This document shows positions 8,004 through 16,542 of a stretch of 33,931 bases of DNA, one piece after another. The DNA comes from Burkholderiaceae bacterium (lineage in GTDB: Bacteria > Pseudomonadota > Gammaproteobacteria > Burkholderiales > Burkholderiaceae_C). How positions within the stretch are numbered: the stretch's first letter is position 1; each line of letters opens with the position of its first letter. The position numbers and the translations under genes are program-made. The stretch is from assembly GCA_031253955.1 (NCBI GenBank), contig JAIRVJ010000035.1, forward strand, positions 1 through 33,931, given 5' to 3'. The notes under the pieces were generated by a model. That model searched no databases. It had not been told where the DNA came from and saw only the letters and a list, made by a program, of their open reading frames with translations.

Positions 8004-8036
8004 GTTAAGTTTCGCTTAAGCTGCCCTGCCTAGACT
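8004..8036 (+). promoter_or_regulatory. PmrA/QseB-like response-regulator box with -10 element
   Basis: A direct repeat, GTTAAG (8004-8009), five bases, CTTAAG (8015-8020), fits the YTTAAK-N5-YTTAAK pattern bound by PmrA/QseB-type OmpR-family regulators except for the first base. TAGACT at 8031-8036 lies ten bases downstream and is a reasonable -10. No -35 is visible, as expected for an activator-dependent promoter where the box covers that region. It would drive the SHP-DHC-cytochrome b operon. Confidence 0.6.
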
Positions 8037-8071
8037 GCCTTTCGCGTTTCATGCAAACGGAAAGGAAGATC

Positions 8072-8479
8072 ATGCTCAAAACGGTTTTATCCGTGCTGCT
8101 GGCCACGGGGACGGCGATCGCGTCGGCGGCCACGCCCGCGCAGATGCTGGAGACTTACACCATCGAGGCGGCCAGGCAGACACCCGGCTTTCAGCCCTCG
8201 GCCCAGCGCGGCGCGCAGTTTTACACCAAGCGCTTTGCCGTGTCGGAAAAGATGCCGGCCTGCGCCACCTGCCATACCGATGACCCGGCCCAGGCGGGCA
8301 AACATGTCGTCACCGGCAAGACCATCAAGCCGCTGGCGCCGCGCGCGGAAGCCGCCCGCTTTACCGATCCGGCCAAAACCGAAAAATGGTTTGGCCGCAA
8401 TTGCGGCGAAGTGCTGGGGCGGGAATGCAGCGCGGCGGAAAAAGCGGATTTCATCAAGTTTCTGGCGGAAGGGGCATGA
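8072..8479 (+). CDS. SHP-type monoheme cytochrome c (DUF1924)
   Basis: A periplasmic c-type cytochrome of the sphaeroides heme protein (DUF1924) family, which in studied members binds oxygen at a heme with an Asn ligand. MLKTVLSVLLATGTAIASAA is the signal peptide. The heme site is CATCH (residues 64-68). N110-C111, with a second Cys at 119, matches the region where family members carry the Asn ligand next to a disulfide; the assignment of Asn110 is inference. The start at 8072 follows GGAAAGGAAG by a few bases; an ATG at 8051 lies before that site. Length is 135 residues. First gene of a three-gene redox operon with the diheme cytochrome and the b-type cytochrome. Confidence 0.92.
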   Translation: MLKTVLSVLLATGTAIASAATPAQMLETYTIEAARQTPGFQPSAQRGAQFYTKRFAVSEKMPACATCHTDDPAQAGKHVVTGKTIKPLAPRAEAARFTDPAKTEKWFGRNCGEVLGRECSAAEKADFIKFLAEGA

Positions 8480-8481
8480 CT

Positions 8482-8976
8482 ATGAAGAACCTCGTGCATT
8501 GCGCGCTGCTTGCCGCCGCCATCGCCGCGCCGCTGGCGGGCAGGGCCGACAGCCTGCCGATTCCGGCGGGCGCGCCGCCGTCCTTTCAGGCCGAATGCGG
8601 CGGCTGCCACTTGCCGTTTCCGCCGGCGCTGCTCACGGCTGCGGACTGGCGGCGCGTGATGGCGCGTCTCGATCAGCATTACGGCGACAACGCCAGCCTC
8701 GATGCGCAAACGCGCGGGGAGATCGAGGCGTTCCTCGTCCGCCATGCCGCCACCCGCGACAAGATGGCCGGGCAAGGCGATCCCCCGCGCCTTACGGCCA
8801 CGCCCTGGTTCCAGCGCGAGCACCGCAAGGTGCCGGCCAGCCTGTGGCGCGATGCGCGAGTCGTCAGTGCCTCCAACTGCGCCGCCTGCCACGAGCGGGC
8901 CGCGGAAGGCAGCTTTCGTGAACGCGAACTGACCCTGCCGGAATTGCAGCGGCGCAGCAAAGACCGCCACCACTGA
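8482..8976 (+). CDS. Diheme cytochrome c (DHC type)
   Basis: A 164-residue periplasmic cytochrome with signal peptide MKNLVHCALLAAAIAAPLAG and two heme sites, CGGCH (39-43) and CAACH (133-137). This is the arrangement of DHC, the usual electron partner of SHP. Start choice: ATG 8482 lies nine bases after GGAAGG, while ATG 8476 overlaps the SHP stop and would be too close to that site. The gene is two bases after SHP, so translation is likely coupled. Likely role: carry electrons between the membrane cytochrome b downstream and SHP. Confidence 0.92.
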   Translation: MKNLVHCALLAAAIAAPLAGRADSLPIPAGAPPSFQAECGGCHLPFPPALLTAADWRRVMARLDQHYGDNASLDAQTRGEIEAFLVRHAATRDKMAGQGDPPRLTATPWFQREHRKVPASLWRDARVVSASNCAACHERAAEGSFRERELTLPELQRRSKDRHH

Positions 8977-8990
8977 AAGAGCGCGCCGTC

Positions 8991-9596
8991 ATGAAAAAAA
9001 TACTGGTGTGGGATGCGCCGGTGCGCATCGGCCACTGGCTGATGGCGGGCGGCTTCGCGCTGGCCTGGCTGACGGGCGAGCGCGAAGCGTGGCGGCTGGT
9101 GCACGTCTTGGCCGGCGGCACGGTCACGGCGGCGGCCTTGTTCCGGCTGGTCTGGGGCGTTGCCGGTTCGCGGCACGCCCGCTTTGCCAGTTTCATGCGC
9201 GGGCCGCGGCAGGCATTCGGCTATCTGAAGAGCCTGCTGCGCAGCGCGCCGACGCACTACGCCGGCCACAATCCGGCGGGCGCCTGGGCCGTCGTGCTGC
9301 TGCTCTTGCTGGCCCTGCTCAGCGGCGCCAGCGGCTGGCTCACGTATCAGGAAATCGGCGGCGGCTGGCTGGAAAAAGCGCACGAGGCATGCACCAGCGC
9401 AATGCTGGCCGTGGCCGCAGCGCACGTGCTGGGCGTGCTCGCCAGCAGCCTGGCCCACCGCGAAAATCTGGTGACGGCCATGTTCACCGGCCGCAAACTG
9501 GGTCATTCCAGCGAGGCCATTTCCAGCCCACACTGGCTGGCCGCAGCCGTGCTGCTCATCTGGACAGCCGCGGGCGCGTGGTGGCTGGCGCGTTGA
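8991..9596 (+). CDS. Cytochrome b561-type membrane cytochrome b
   Basis: A 201-residue integral membrane protein with four to five hydrophobic segments. Candidate heme-ligand His residues are H19 (VRIGHW), H38 (RLVHVLAGG) and others in HEACTSAMLAVAAAHV. The opening ILVWDAPVRIGHWLMAGGF is typical of the b561/Ni-Fe-hydrogenase cytochrome b domain. It follows the DHC gene by 14 bases. In the family context it would take electrons from quinol and pass them to the diheme cytochrome and SHP. In many proteobacteria this trio sits beside a QseBC-like two-component pair, which is absent here; the next gene is a convergent RhuM-family gene. Confidence 0.9.
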   Translation: MKKILVWDAPVRIGHWLMAGGFALAWLTGEREAWRLVHVLAGGTVTAAALFRLVWGVAGSRHARFASFMRGPRQAFGYLKSLLRSAPTHYAGHNPAGAWAVVLLLLLALLSGASGWLTYQEIGGGWLEKAHEACTSAMLAVAAAHVLGVLASSLAHRENLVTAMFTGRKLGHSSEAISSPHWLAAAVLLIWTAAGAWWLAR

Positions 9597-9640
9597 AAGG
9601 GCCAGCGCGACAGCGCGGCTGAAATACAAGACAAATCAGC

Positions 9641-9663
9641 CGCAAGCCTATGCGGGGCTTGCG
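9641..9663. other. Perfect hairpin after the cytochrome operon
   Basis: CGCAAGCC (9641-9648) pairs exactly with GGCTTGCG (9656-9663) across a seven-base loop. It lies between the convergent cytochrome b and RhuM genes. No T run follows on the plus strand, so it may be a repeat or mRNA-end structure rather than a standard terminator; a T-rich stretch occurs about 35 bases later. Confidence 0.55.
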
Positions 9664-9715
9664 CTAAAGGCTATCGAAAATAGAGCGACGATCCAGCTCA
9701 TTTATTTTTTCCTCC

Positions 9716-10810
9716 CTACTTTTCTGTTCCGGCGCGCGTCGCGGGCTGTTTCTTGATTTTTGCTTCCAGCGCAAGAAAGCGGTCGAAGTCGCTTTGGAAC
9801 AGTCTGTCTTGCACGATGCGGTATTTTTCGAATTCGGCTTCGGCGTGCTGCCGGGCGATTTCGGCGCTCACCTTGCCGGCATCTTGCAGCACTTGCCGGT
9901 CGGTAGCGGCGATGAAGCTGTTGAGCCGCGTCTCCCAATCGCTCATGGTCATGGGGATGCGCCGCATAGCCTGCATTTCGGCAATATCCAGATAGGCGGA
10001 AACCAGCCGCTCCAGTTGGCCAAGCTCGAAGTCAGTCAGGTAATTCTTGGCGACGGAGACATCGTATTTCTGGATTTTCCCATCGGGGGCATCTTCCCAT
10101 GAGGTCAGGCCCATGTGCTCTTTGCTCGCATCGGCGCGGGTGTAAACAACCTCCGCCGCAGATTGCCCATGAATGGCCCAGTGCAGTTTGTTTTGCACGG
10201 TGGCAAAGAACCGCCGGGTGGCGGCGGCCGTCACGTCGTAGTCGAGGGACGTAGCGTAAATGTCGGTGATTTTCTGGTAGAACCTTCTTTCCGATAGGCG
10301 AATTTCGCGGATTTTTTGGAGCTGTCTTTCAAAAAACTCCTTCGTAAGGATCGAGCCGTCATTTTTGAGCCGCGCCTCATCCATGATCCACCCCTGGATG
10401 GTGTAATCCTTGACAATGGTGTTAGCCCATTTTCGGAACTGAATGGCGCGCTCATTATTGATCTTGAAGCCTGCCGCGATGATGGCCTGAAGGTTATAGT
10501 GCTCGATTTCGCGGGAGACTTCGCGGGCGCCTTCGGTTTGAACTATTCGATATTTTCGAATAGTTGCCTCCGGCAAGAGTTCCGCATCGTCAAAGATCTT
10601 CTGCAAATGATAATTAACAGTGTTAACGCCCACGTCATAGAGCGTTGCCATCATCTTTTGCGTGAGCCAGATGTTTTCATCCTGGTAACGCATCTCCACG
10701 CTCTGCTGGCTGTCACCCGTGGCAGCAACAAAGGTCAGGTATTCCGCTGCCGAAGAGCGGATGAGGGAGACTGCCCGTTCGATGGCGGTCACGGTTGTTT
10801 TTTTGTTCAC
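9716..10810 (-). CDS. RhuM family protein
   Basis: A 364-residue protein of the RhuM (virulence-associated) family, recognised by the opening SLIRSSAAEYLTFVAATGD, then YQDENIWLTQKMMATLYDVGVNTVNYHL, IRKYRIVQTEGAREVSREIEHYNL and FRKWANTIVKDYTIQGW. The N-terminal third looks like a DNA-binding helix-turn-helix of the phage-antirepressor kind. The molecular function is unproven; the family is scattered in genomic islands and beside restriction or toxin-antitoxin loci. The start is GTG at 10810, preceded by GGAAAG with six bases of spacing. Base composition is visibly less GC-rich than in the flanking genes, suggesting transfer. It is alone, with no partner gene. Confidence 0.88.
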   Translation of the reverse strand: MNKKTTVTAIERAVSLIRSSAAEYLTFVAATGDSQQSVEMRYQDENIWLTQKMMATLYDVGVNTVNYHLQKIFDDAELLPEATIRKYRIVQTEGAREVSREIEHYNLQAIIAAGFKINNERAIQFRKWANTIVKDYTIQGWIMDEARLKNDGSILTKEFFERQLQKIREIRLSERRFYQKITDIYATSLDYDVTAAATRRFFATVQNKLHWAIHGQSAAEVVYTRADASKEHMGLTSWEDAPDGKIQKYDVSVAKNYLTDFELGQLERLVSAYLDIAEMQAMRRIPMTMSDWETRLNSFIAATDRQVLQDAGKVSAEIARQHAEAEFEKYRIVQDRLFQSDFDRFLALEAKIKKQPATRAGTEK

Positions 10811-10869
10811 GCGGCTTTCCTTTTTTATTGGTCAAAATGGCATGAAACCCAGTTGACACATGGGATAGA

Positions 10870-10886
10870 AGCTATGAATACGGTAG
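10870..10886. repeat. Class D short repeat upstream of rhuM-like gene
   Basis: AGCTATGAATACGGTAG differs from the copy at 7945-7961 at two positions. It lies in the 86-base gap between the DUF3999 gene end and the RhuM start, the only place for a RhuM promoter. No convincing -35/-10 pair was found there. Confidence 0.45.
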
Positions 10887-10896
10887 CGTGACAGCT

Positions 10897-12321
10897 TCAA
10901 TCCGCGCTTCCAGCAGGCGTTTTGTTCAACTGCCGCAGCAAAGCCCAGGCCATGCCGCCCAGCGCCAGCACGCCGGCCAGCAGAACGGCCCACAAGGTCC
11001 ATTGTTGCAAGTCGCGCTGGTGGCCGGGGGTGGTGGTGGGCACGGCGTTGGGGGTGGCGCTAGCGGCGGCGAGGGTGGCGGCGGGCAGCTTGGCTTGCGC
11101 GCCGGGTTCGTAGCCGGGCAGCAGGCTGGCAAGGGGCAGGCGGGTGTCGGCGGCATCAAAGCGGCCTGCGGCCAGGGTGAAGGGCGGCGCTCCGCTGGCG
11201 ACAAAGACCAGTTGCACGGGGGCGAGCAGGGCGGTGATTTGCGGCGGCGCGGTGAAGCCGGGGGATGCCGGGCCGGCTTCCATGCGCCATTCGCGCCAAG
11301 CCGCCTGGCCCAGCTCCAGCGCCGGGCTGCGCTGGGTTTGGCCGTTTTGCGCGAGGCTGAAGACGACGTGGCGGGCCAGCGGCGTCCACGGCTGTTCGCG
11401 CTGCTGGCGGGCCAGCACGCGCACGGGCACGAGGGTGGCGGGTTCAACGGCGCGGATGTCCAGCGCCGCCACGGGCGTGGCAAATGGCAAGCGCCATTCG
11501 AGCACGCGGGGATCGCGCGTTTTGTCTTCGGGCAGTGTTAGCGGCACGGCCACGCGCTCCGGCGCGGCTGGCCCTGCCGGGGCGGGCAGCAGCCGCACCT
11601 GGCGCAGTTGCACCGTGCCGGGCGCGGCGGCGTCCCAAGTGATGCGCAAGTAGCGCGCTTGCAGGCTGGCGCCGTGGGTATCCAAGTGCGCGGGAGCGGT
11701 GACGGCGCCATCTTCGCCGCGATAAACGGTGACACCGCCCAGCGGCTGCCACTGGCGCAGATCGGCGCTGGTATCTAGACGGAAGGTGAAGGGGCGCGCG
11801 GCGGGCCAGCCGGCATTCAGCTCAATGGCTTGCAGCGCGGCTTTCTGTTCGCGGGTGTCCACCAGCGCGCCCGCGAGCGCGCCGCCGGTTTGCGCGCCGG
11901 GGGCGCTGGCGGCAGGTTCGGGCATGTCCAGCCGCACGGTGCGCCCGGCGGGGCCGTCTTCAATGCGAAGGGCCATGCCGCCGGGGGCGGTGGTGGCTTG
12001 CGGCTCGGCCAGGATAGGCAGCACAGGCAGGCTGATCGGCGCTGACGCGGCGGCAACGGCCAGCGCGCCGGGGCCGAAGCGGTCCAGTGCGAGCGGCACG
12101 GGCAGGCCGCTGGCGTTGAACACGCGCAGATCGCGCAAGTCAGCGGTCTGCACCTGCGTGAGCACGCCGGCGGGCAGCGGCAGCCTGACCACGCTGGCAT
12201 CGCCGGGCAGTTGCAGCGGCCAGCGGGCGGCGTAGTTTGCGGGCGTGTCGGCTGGCGCAGCGTGGGCCGCCGCGCCGAAGGCCAGCAGCCATGCAAAAAA
12301 TGCGGTATGGCGGAACATCAT
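10897..12321 (-). CDS. DUF3999 family membrane-anchored protein
   Basis: A 474-residue protein with a signal peptide (FRHTAFFAWLLAFGAAAHAA), a long periplasmic part of beta-rich character, and one C-terminal membrane helix (QWTLWAVLLAGVLALGGMAW) followed by a short basic tail. This architecture, and its position directly after a DUF2339 gene, identify DUF3999, a family of unknown function. The central region (about residues 180-235) has the DLRQWQPLGGV and LQARYLRITWD character of a discoidin-like fold. Its ATG overlaps the DUF2339 stop as ATGA, so the two are translationally coupled and their products probably act together in the envelope. No catalytic motif is apparent. Confidence 0.85.
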   Translation of the reverse strand: MMFRHTAFFAWLLAFGAAAHAAPADTPANYAARWPLQLPGDASVVRLPLPAGVLTQVQTADLRDLRVFNASGLPVPLALDRFGPGALAVAAASAPISLPVLPILAEPQATTAPGGMALRIEDGPAGRTVRLDMPEPAASAPGAQTGGALAGALVDTREQKAALQAIELNAGWPAARPFTFRLDTSADLRQWQPLGGVTVYRGEDGAVTAPAHLDTHGASLQARYLRITWDAAAPGTVQLRQVRLLPAPAGPAAPERVAVPLTLPEDKTRDPRVLEWRLPFATPVAALDIRAVEPATLVPVRVLARQQREQPWTPLARHVVFSLAQNGQTQRSPALELGQAAWREWRMEAGPASPGFTAPPQITALLAPVQLVFVASGAPPFTLAAGRFDAADTRLPLASLLPGYEPGAQAKLPAATLAAASATPNAVPTTTPGHQRDLQQWTLWAVLLAGVLALGGMAWALLRQLNKTPAGSAD

Positions 12322-15308
12322 GAAACCTCCTTGCGCGCTCTGGGCGGCAGCGGCGCGAAGTAGCCGACGACGAGCATGAGCGCGCCCACGGCGATGAAGG
12401 CGACGATGCGCTCACCCCCGCCGCGGTTGGACAGATCGACCAAGATCAGCTTGACCACCACCAGCGCCAGCAGCGCCACGCCCGCCAGCCATGCCGGACG
12501 CAGGCCGCGCCGGTGCGCGGTGACCATCAGCGCCAGCGCCAGCAGCGTCCAAAGAATAGCGTAGCCGGTTTGCACGACGAAGCTTGCGTAAAGCGCGCGG
12601 GCGCTCCAGGGTACGGCAAAGACGTGGTGCGCCACGCGCAGCCATGCGGTGCTCAAGATCACCAGCGCCAGCAGCCCCAGCGCGCCCCAGAACACGGGCT
12701 GGGCCAGCGGTGCGGCTCCCAAGGGGCGCGGCTCGGCGGCCAGCGCCATGCCGCGCCACAGCAGCAGCGCGCCCAGGGCCAGCAGCAGCGCCAGATCGGT
12801 CGGGTTGATGAGCGGGATGTACGGCAGCGGCGCGGTGCGCCCGGACGACAGGAACGCCAGCGCGAACGCGCCCAGCCACAACAGCAGCGCCAGCGGCGCG
12901 GCGGCGCGCCAGTAGTAGGCCGCGCTGTGCGGGTTGAGCGGCCAGCCCAGGCGCGCACGGGCGTCCAGGCGGTTGGCGCGGCCGGCCCAGCGCGTGAGCG
13001 CCAGCAGCACCGCCGTGGCCGCGGCCACGCCGATCACGCTTATCCAGTCGGTGCCCCACAGATGGGCGCGTGTGGTCCAGCCCGTCAGCGCATCGCCGAT
13101 CAGCAGCACGGCCAGCCACGCGGCGCCGGTGTGCTGCCAGCTCATCCAGCCGCTCCATGCGGGGGTGAGCAGGGGGCTGCCCGCGCGCTCGTTGCGGCGC
13201 AGCAGCCACACATGCAGCGCCAGCGCCAGCGGCCAGCACAGCCACGAGGGCCAGTCGATGACGTGTCTGGCCGGGTCTAACGCACCGGTCATCCACGCGC
13301 GGGTATTCCAGCCGTCCGCATTCACGCTCCATGCGCCCAGGCTCCATTGCGCCAGTAGCGCCAGCAGCAGCGCGGGCAGCGTCCAGCGGCTCGGCCAAGC
13401 GGCCGCCGCCCAGCGCGCGCGCAGCGCCCATTGCAGCAAGGCCGCGCACGAAAGGAGCGTGACGCCCGCCAGCAGCCAGTGGCCCCATATCTGCGGCCAA
13501 GCCGGTTGCGGCCATTGTCCGGCTTCTGGCGGCGGCAGCAGGCGCAGCGTTTCCAGCCGCCAGGCCAGCAGCCACATGAGCAGGGCGTACAGCAGCAGTG
13601 GCGTGGGCAGGCGCGCTTCCAGCGTTGCGTAACCGCGCGCCCAGCGCGAGCCGCTGTGGGGAAGCGCCCGGCGCGTCCACCATGCGACAGCCAGCGCGGG
13701 CAGGACGATCACCACGCCGCCCACAAAGCCCGCGTGCGCCAGCGGCCAGCGGCCCACGGGCGGCATGGACGGCTCCAGCTCGCCCAGAAAGCACAGCAGC
13801 GCCAGCGCTTGCAGCAGCAGCCCGAAGGCGCGCGGCATCCAGCGCGCCTGCCGCATACCGGCCCAGAAGGCCGCCGCGCCTTCCAGCGCCCAGACCGCGC
13901 TGCTCCAGCGCACGTCCAGCGCCAGCGGCACGGCCAGCGTGACGAAGCCTACCCCCAGCGCCAACGCGCACTCGGCCAGCAGCCGGTAGCCCGCGTCCCG
14001 GCGCAGCAGCAGCGCGGCCAGCAGCAAATAAACCGCGCCGAAGGCCAGCGCCGAAAACGCCTCGCCATATAAAAACGAGTACACCAGCCCCGCTTGCAGA
14101 CCGAAGCCCGCCAGCGGGGTGCCGAAGACCAGCGTGCTATCCACCGCCGCGCGCACGCTTGCGCCCAGGCGCAGCGGCGTGGCGCGCCCATACAGCAGCG
14201 CGGCGGCGATGAAGATGGCGATGAACGCGGCCAGAAACGCTTGCGCGCTGGCGTAGTGCTCCGCCGCTACGTAGCGCGTTCCGCTCCAAAGGCCGAAAAC
14301 GCCGAAGGTGGCGATGAAAGCCAGCACATTCAACTCGCGCCATGCGCGCCGCGTGGCGATGAACAGAATCGCCAGATTCAGCAGCAGGTAGTATGAAAAC
14401 AGCGCCACGTGACTGCCGCCGCCGGTGGACAGCAGCAGCGGTGCGGCAAAGCCGCCGGCAAACGCGGCAAAAGCCAGCGCCCGCGCGTTTTGCAGCAGCG
14501 CCAGCGCGCAACTGAAGGCGCACACCAGCACCATGAAGGCAAAAGCCGCCAGTTGCGGCATCAGTTGATAAAGCCGGAAGGCGGCAAACACCGTCAGATA
14601 CAGCACCGCCACGCCGCCGCCTTGCAGTACCAGCCCGAAAGCGGGCTTGGCAGTGCGTTGCCGGAAACCGACCGCCAGCAGCGCCACACCCGCCGCGCCG
14701 ATGGCCGCCAGCCGCAACTCCACCGGCAACAGGCCCGCCTGCGCCGCATAGCGCGCCAAAAACGACAGACCGATGAACAAAATCACCAGCCCGGCGCGCA
14801 CGATAGGATTGCCTTGTACGAACCACTGGCGCGCGGCGGCCAGCGCCTGATCCAGCCAGATTGACGGGGCGGGCGGTGGCGGCGGAGCGGGTTGCGCCGT
14901 GACTGGACGGGCGGCGGGCTGCGCCATGACGGGCGGCGGCGGTTCGGGGACGGCGGGCCGGGTATCGCCAAAGAACGAATCGGGCAGCAAGTCCGTATCT
15001 TCGGCCTCCGGCATGGGCGCGTGCGCCGCCACGGGCGGTTGCGGCGCGCCCGCTTGCGCGTCCTTGCGCGCGGCGGCGGCCGGCGCCGACGCAGTCTTGG
15101 ACGGTTGCGCGGTTTGGCGTTGTGCCGCCGCGATTTCCTTGCGAACCAGTCCGCGCACCGCCAAGCGCAGACTCCACCCGGCGGTCAGCCCCAGCAGCGC
15201 CCCCAGCACCAGACCTATTGTGCTGTCAAATGGGCTGTCAATTCCCAGCCACAGCAGCCCCAGCAACCCGCCCCACACCGCACCCCAGATCAGCATGTTC
15301 CACCTCAT
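12318..15308 (-). CDS. DUF2339 polytopic membrane protein
   Basis: A very large inner-membrane protein (996 residues from the chosen start) with more than 20 hydrophobic segments. An N-terminal pair of helices (IWGAVWGGLLGLLWLG, GLVLGALLGLTAGW) is followed by a charged, Pro/Ala-rich linker of about 100 residues with many PPPP runs. Then comes the long membrane domain, opening GNPIVRAGLVILFIGLSFLARYAAQAG, a hallmark of DUF2339. Function is unknown. Start choice is uncertain: ATG 15308 (MRWNMLIWG) is shown; ATG 15296 has GAGGTGG just before it; further upstream are ATG 15335 and TTG 15362. It is coupled to DUF3999 by an ATGA overlap and divergent from the DUF3426 gene. Confidence 0.87.
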   Translation of the reverse strand: MRWNMLIWGAVWGGLLGLLWLGIDSPFDSTIGLVLGALLGLTAGWSLRLAVRGLVRKEIAAAQRQTAQPSKTASAPAAAARKDAQAGAPQPPVAAHAPMPEAEDTDLLPDSFFGDTRPAVPEPPPPVMAQPAARPVTAQPAPPPPPAPSIWLDQALAAARQWFVQGNPIVRAGLVILFIGLSFLARYAAQAGLLPVELRLAAIGAAGVALLAVGFRQRTAKPAFGLVLQGGGVAVLYLTVFAAFRLYQLMPQLAAFAFMVLVCAFSCALALLQNARALAFAAFAGGFAAPLLLSTGGGSHVALFSYYLLLNLAILFIATRRAWRELNVLAFIATFGVFGLWSGTRYVAAEHYASAQAFLAAFIAIFIAAALLYGRATPLRLGASVRAAVDSTLVFGTPLAGFGLQAGLVYSFLYGEAFSALAFGAVYLLLAALLLRRDAGYRLLAECALALGVGFVTLAVPLALDVRWSSAVWALEGAAAFWAGMRQARWMPRAFGLLLQALALLCFLGELEPSMPPVGRWPLAHAGFVGGVVIVLPALAVAWWTRRALPHSGSRWARGYATLEARLPTPLLLYALLMWLLAWRLETLRLLPPPEAGQWPQPAWPQIWGHWLLAGVTLLSCAALLQWALRARWAAAAWPSRWTLPALLLALLAQWSLGAWSVNADGWNTRAWMTGALDPARHVIDWPSWLCWPLALALHVWLLRRNERAGSPLLTPAWSGWMSWQHTGAAWLAVLLIGDALTGWTTRAHLWGTDWISVIGVAAATAVLLALTRWAGRANRLDARARLGWPLNPHSAAYYWRAAAPLALLLWLGAFALAFLSSGRTAPLPYIPLINPTDLALLLALGALLLWRGMALAAEPRPLGAAPLAQPVFWGALGLLALVILSTAWLRVAHHVFAVPWSARALYASFVVQTGYAILWTLLALALMVTAHRRGLRPAWLAGVALLALVVVKLILVDLSNRGGGERIVAFIAVGALMLVVGYFAPLPPRARKEVS

Positions 15309-15415
15309 TGCCGGTGAACCGTCAATGAGCGCCATTGTGCCCTTGAGCGGCGGGTTTCTCAAGAAAAATCGCCAAGGTATTGACGGCGCGCGACACTCAC
15401 TAGAATGCCGACTGC

Positions 15416-16537
15416 ATGAGTCTGATTACCCGTTGTCCGGCTTGCGACACCATGTTCAGGCTGGTGCCGGATCAGTTGCGCATCTCTTCTGGCTGGGTGC
15501 GGTGCGGGCAGTGCACTCTGGCGTTTGACGCCAGGTCGCAGATGTTGGGCGATGCCGATGCCGTCTCCGTGGAAGTGGCCGCCGCGCGCCAGGCGCTGGC
15601 GGCCCGCGCCGCCGCCACGCAAAATCCGGACAGACCGCGAGATCAGGCGGCGCTCCCGGCCATGCAGCCATTGCCACGCTCCAAGCCGCCCGCGAGCACG
15701 CCGCCGCCGCCCAAACCGGCGCAGCCGTATCAGGAACTGGGTTCAATGACGCACGAAGAAGTTGCGCGCTGGCGCGCCGGGCAGTTCACCCCGGCAGCGG
15801 TATTGACGGGTGGGCCTCTTCCCGGCGCGGCGCAGCCGGAAAGCCAATACGCTCTGCAGGTGCTGAAGCTTAATCCGCACTTGGGCGATTCGGGCAGGGC
15901 ACCGCCGTGGGCCGCGCCAGACACCGTGCCCACCTGGAAAGACACCGAAGGCGGCGCGATCCGGCCCGCCGTGCAAGCGCGGGAACCGGAAGAACCACCG
16001 GAAGCAGCGCCCGGAGAAGCCCTTTCTTTCGTGCGCGAGGCCCGGCGGCGGGCGTTCTGGCAGTCTGCGCCGATGCGCGCGCTGCTGTGGTTGCTATTGG
16101 CGCTGCTGGCGGCGGCGCTGGCGCTGCAAATGGCCCTAACCCGGCGCGACTGGCTGGCCGCCGCTTACCCGGCTACCAAGCCGGCGCTGCGGCTGCTGTG
16201 CCGCGTGGCCGGCTGCGAAGTCGGACCCTATCGTTATCTGGAAGGCATGGCGGTGGAAAGCTCCAGCTTCACGCAGGTGACGGGCAATGTCTATCAATTC
16301 AGCGTCACGCTGCGCAACAACGCCGCCCTGCCGGTGGCCACGCCCGCGCTCGATCTGACGCTCAACGACATGCAGGGCCAGCCGGTGCTGCGCCGCGTGA
16401 TCGCACCCGCCGAGCTGGGCGCGCCCGCAGCGCTGGCCGCCGGCAGCGAATTCGCCGGCACGGCGCGCCTGACGCTAGGCTCCTTGCCTGAAGGCGCCGC
16501 CGTCATCGGCTACCGCGTGGAAGCTTTCTACCCCTGA
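15416..16537 (+). CDS. Zinc-ribbon DUF3426 protein
   Basis: A 373-residue protein. The N terminus is an MJ0042-type zinc ribbon with C7, C10, C30 and C33. A Pro-rich, poorly ordered cytoplasmic linker runs to about residue 215. A single membrane helix follows (about 220-242, LLWLLLALLAAALALQMAL), then a C-terminal DUF3426 domain, presumably periplasmic, with beta-rich sequence (VYQFSVTLRNNAALPVATPA). The function of the family is not known; the layout suggests a membrane-anchored protein with a nucleic-acid- or metal-sensing head. It lies six bases upstream of a PfkB kinase gene, so the two are likely co-transcribed, a pairing I associate with Burkholderiales. Confidence 0.88.
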   Translation: MSLITRCPACDTMFRLVPDQLRISSGWVRCGQCTLAFDARSQMLGDADAVSVEVAAARQALAARAAATQNPDRPRDQAALPAMQPLPRSKPPASTPPPPKPAQPYQELGSMTHEEVARWRAGQFTPAAVLTGGPLPGAAQPESQYALQVLKLNPHLGDSGRAPPWAAPDTVPTWKDTEGGAIRPAVQAREPEEPPEAAPGEALSFVREARRRAFWQSAPMRALLWLLLALLAAALALQMALTRRDWLAAAYPATKPALRLLCRVAGCEVGPYRYLEGMAVESSSFTQVTGNVYQFSVTLRNNAALPVATPALDLTLNDMQGQPVLRRVIAPAELGAPAALAAGSEFAGTARLTLGSLPEGAAVIGYRVEAFYP

Positions 16538-16542
16538 AATTT

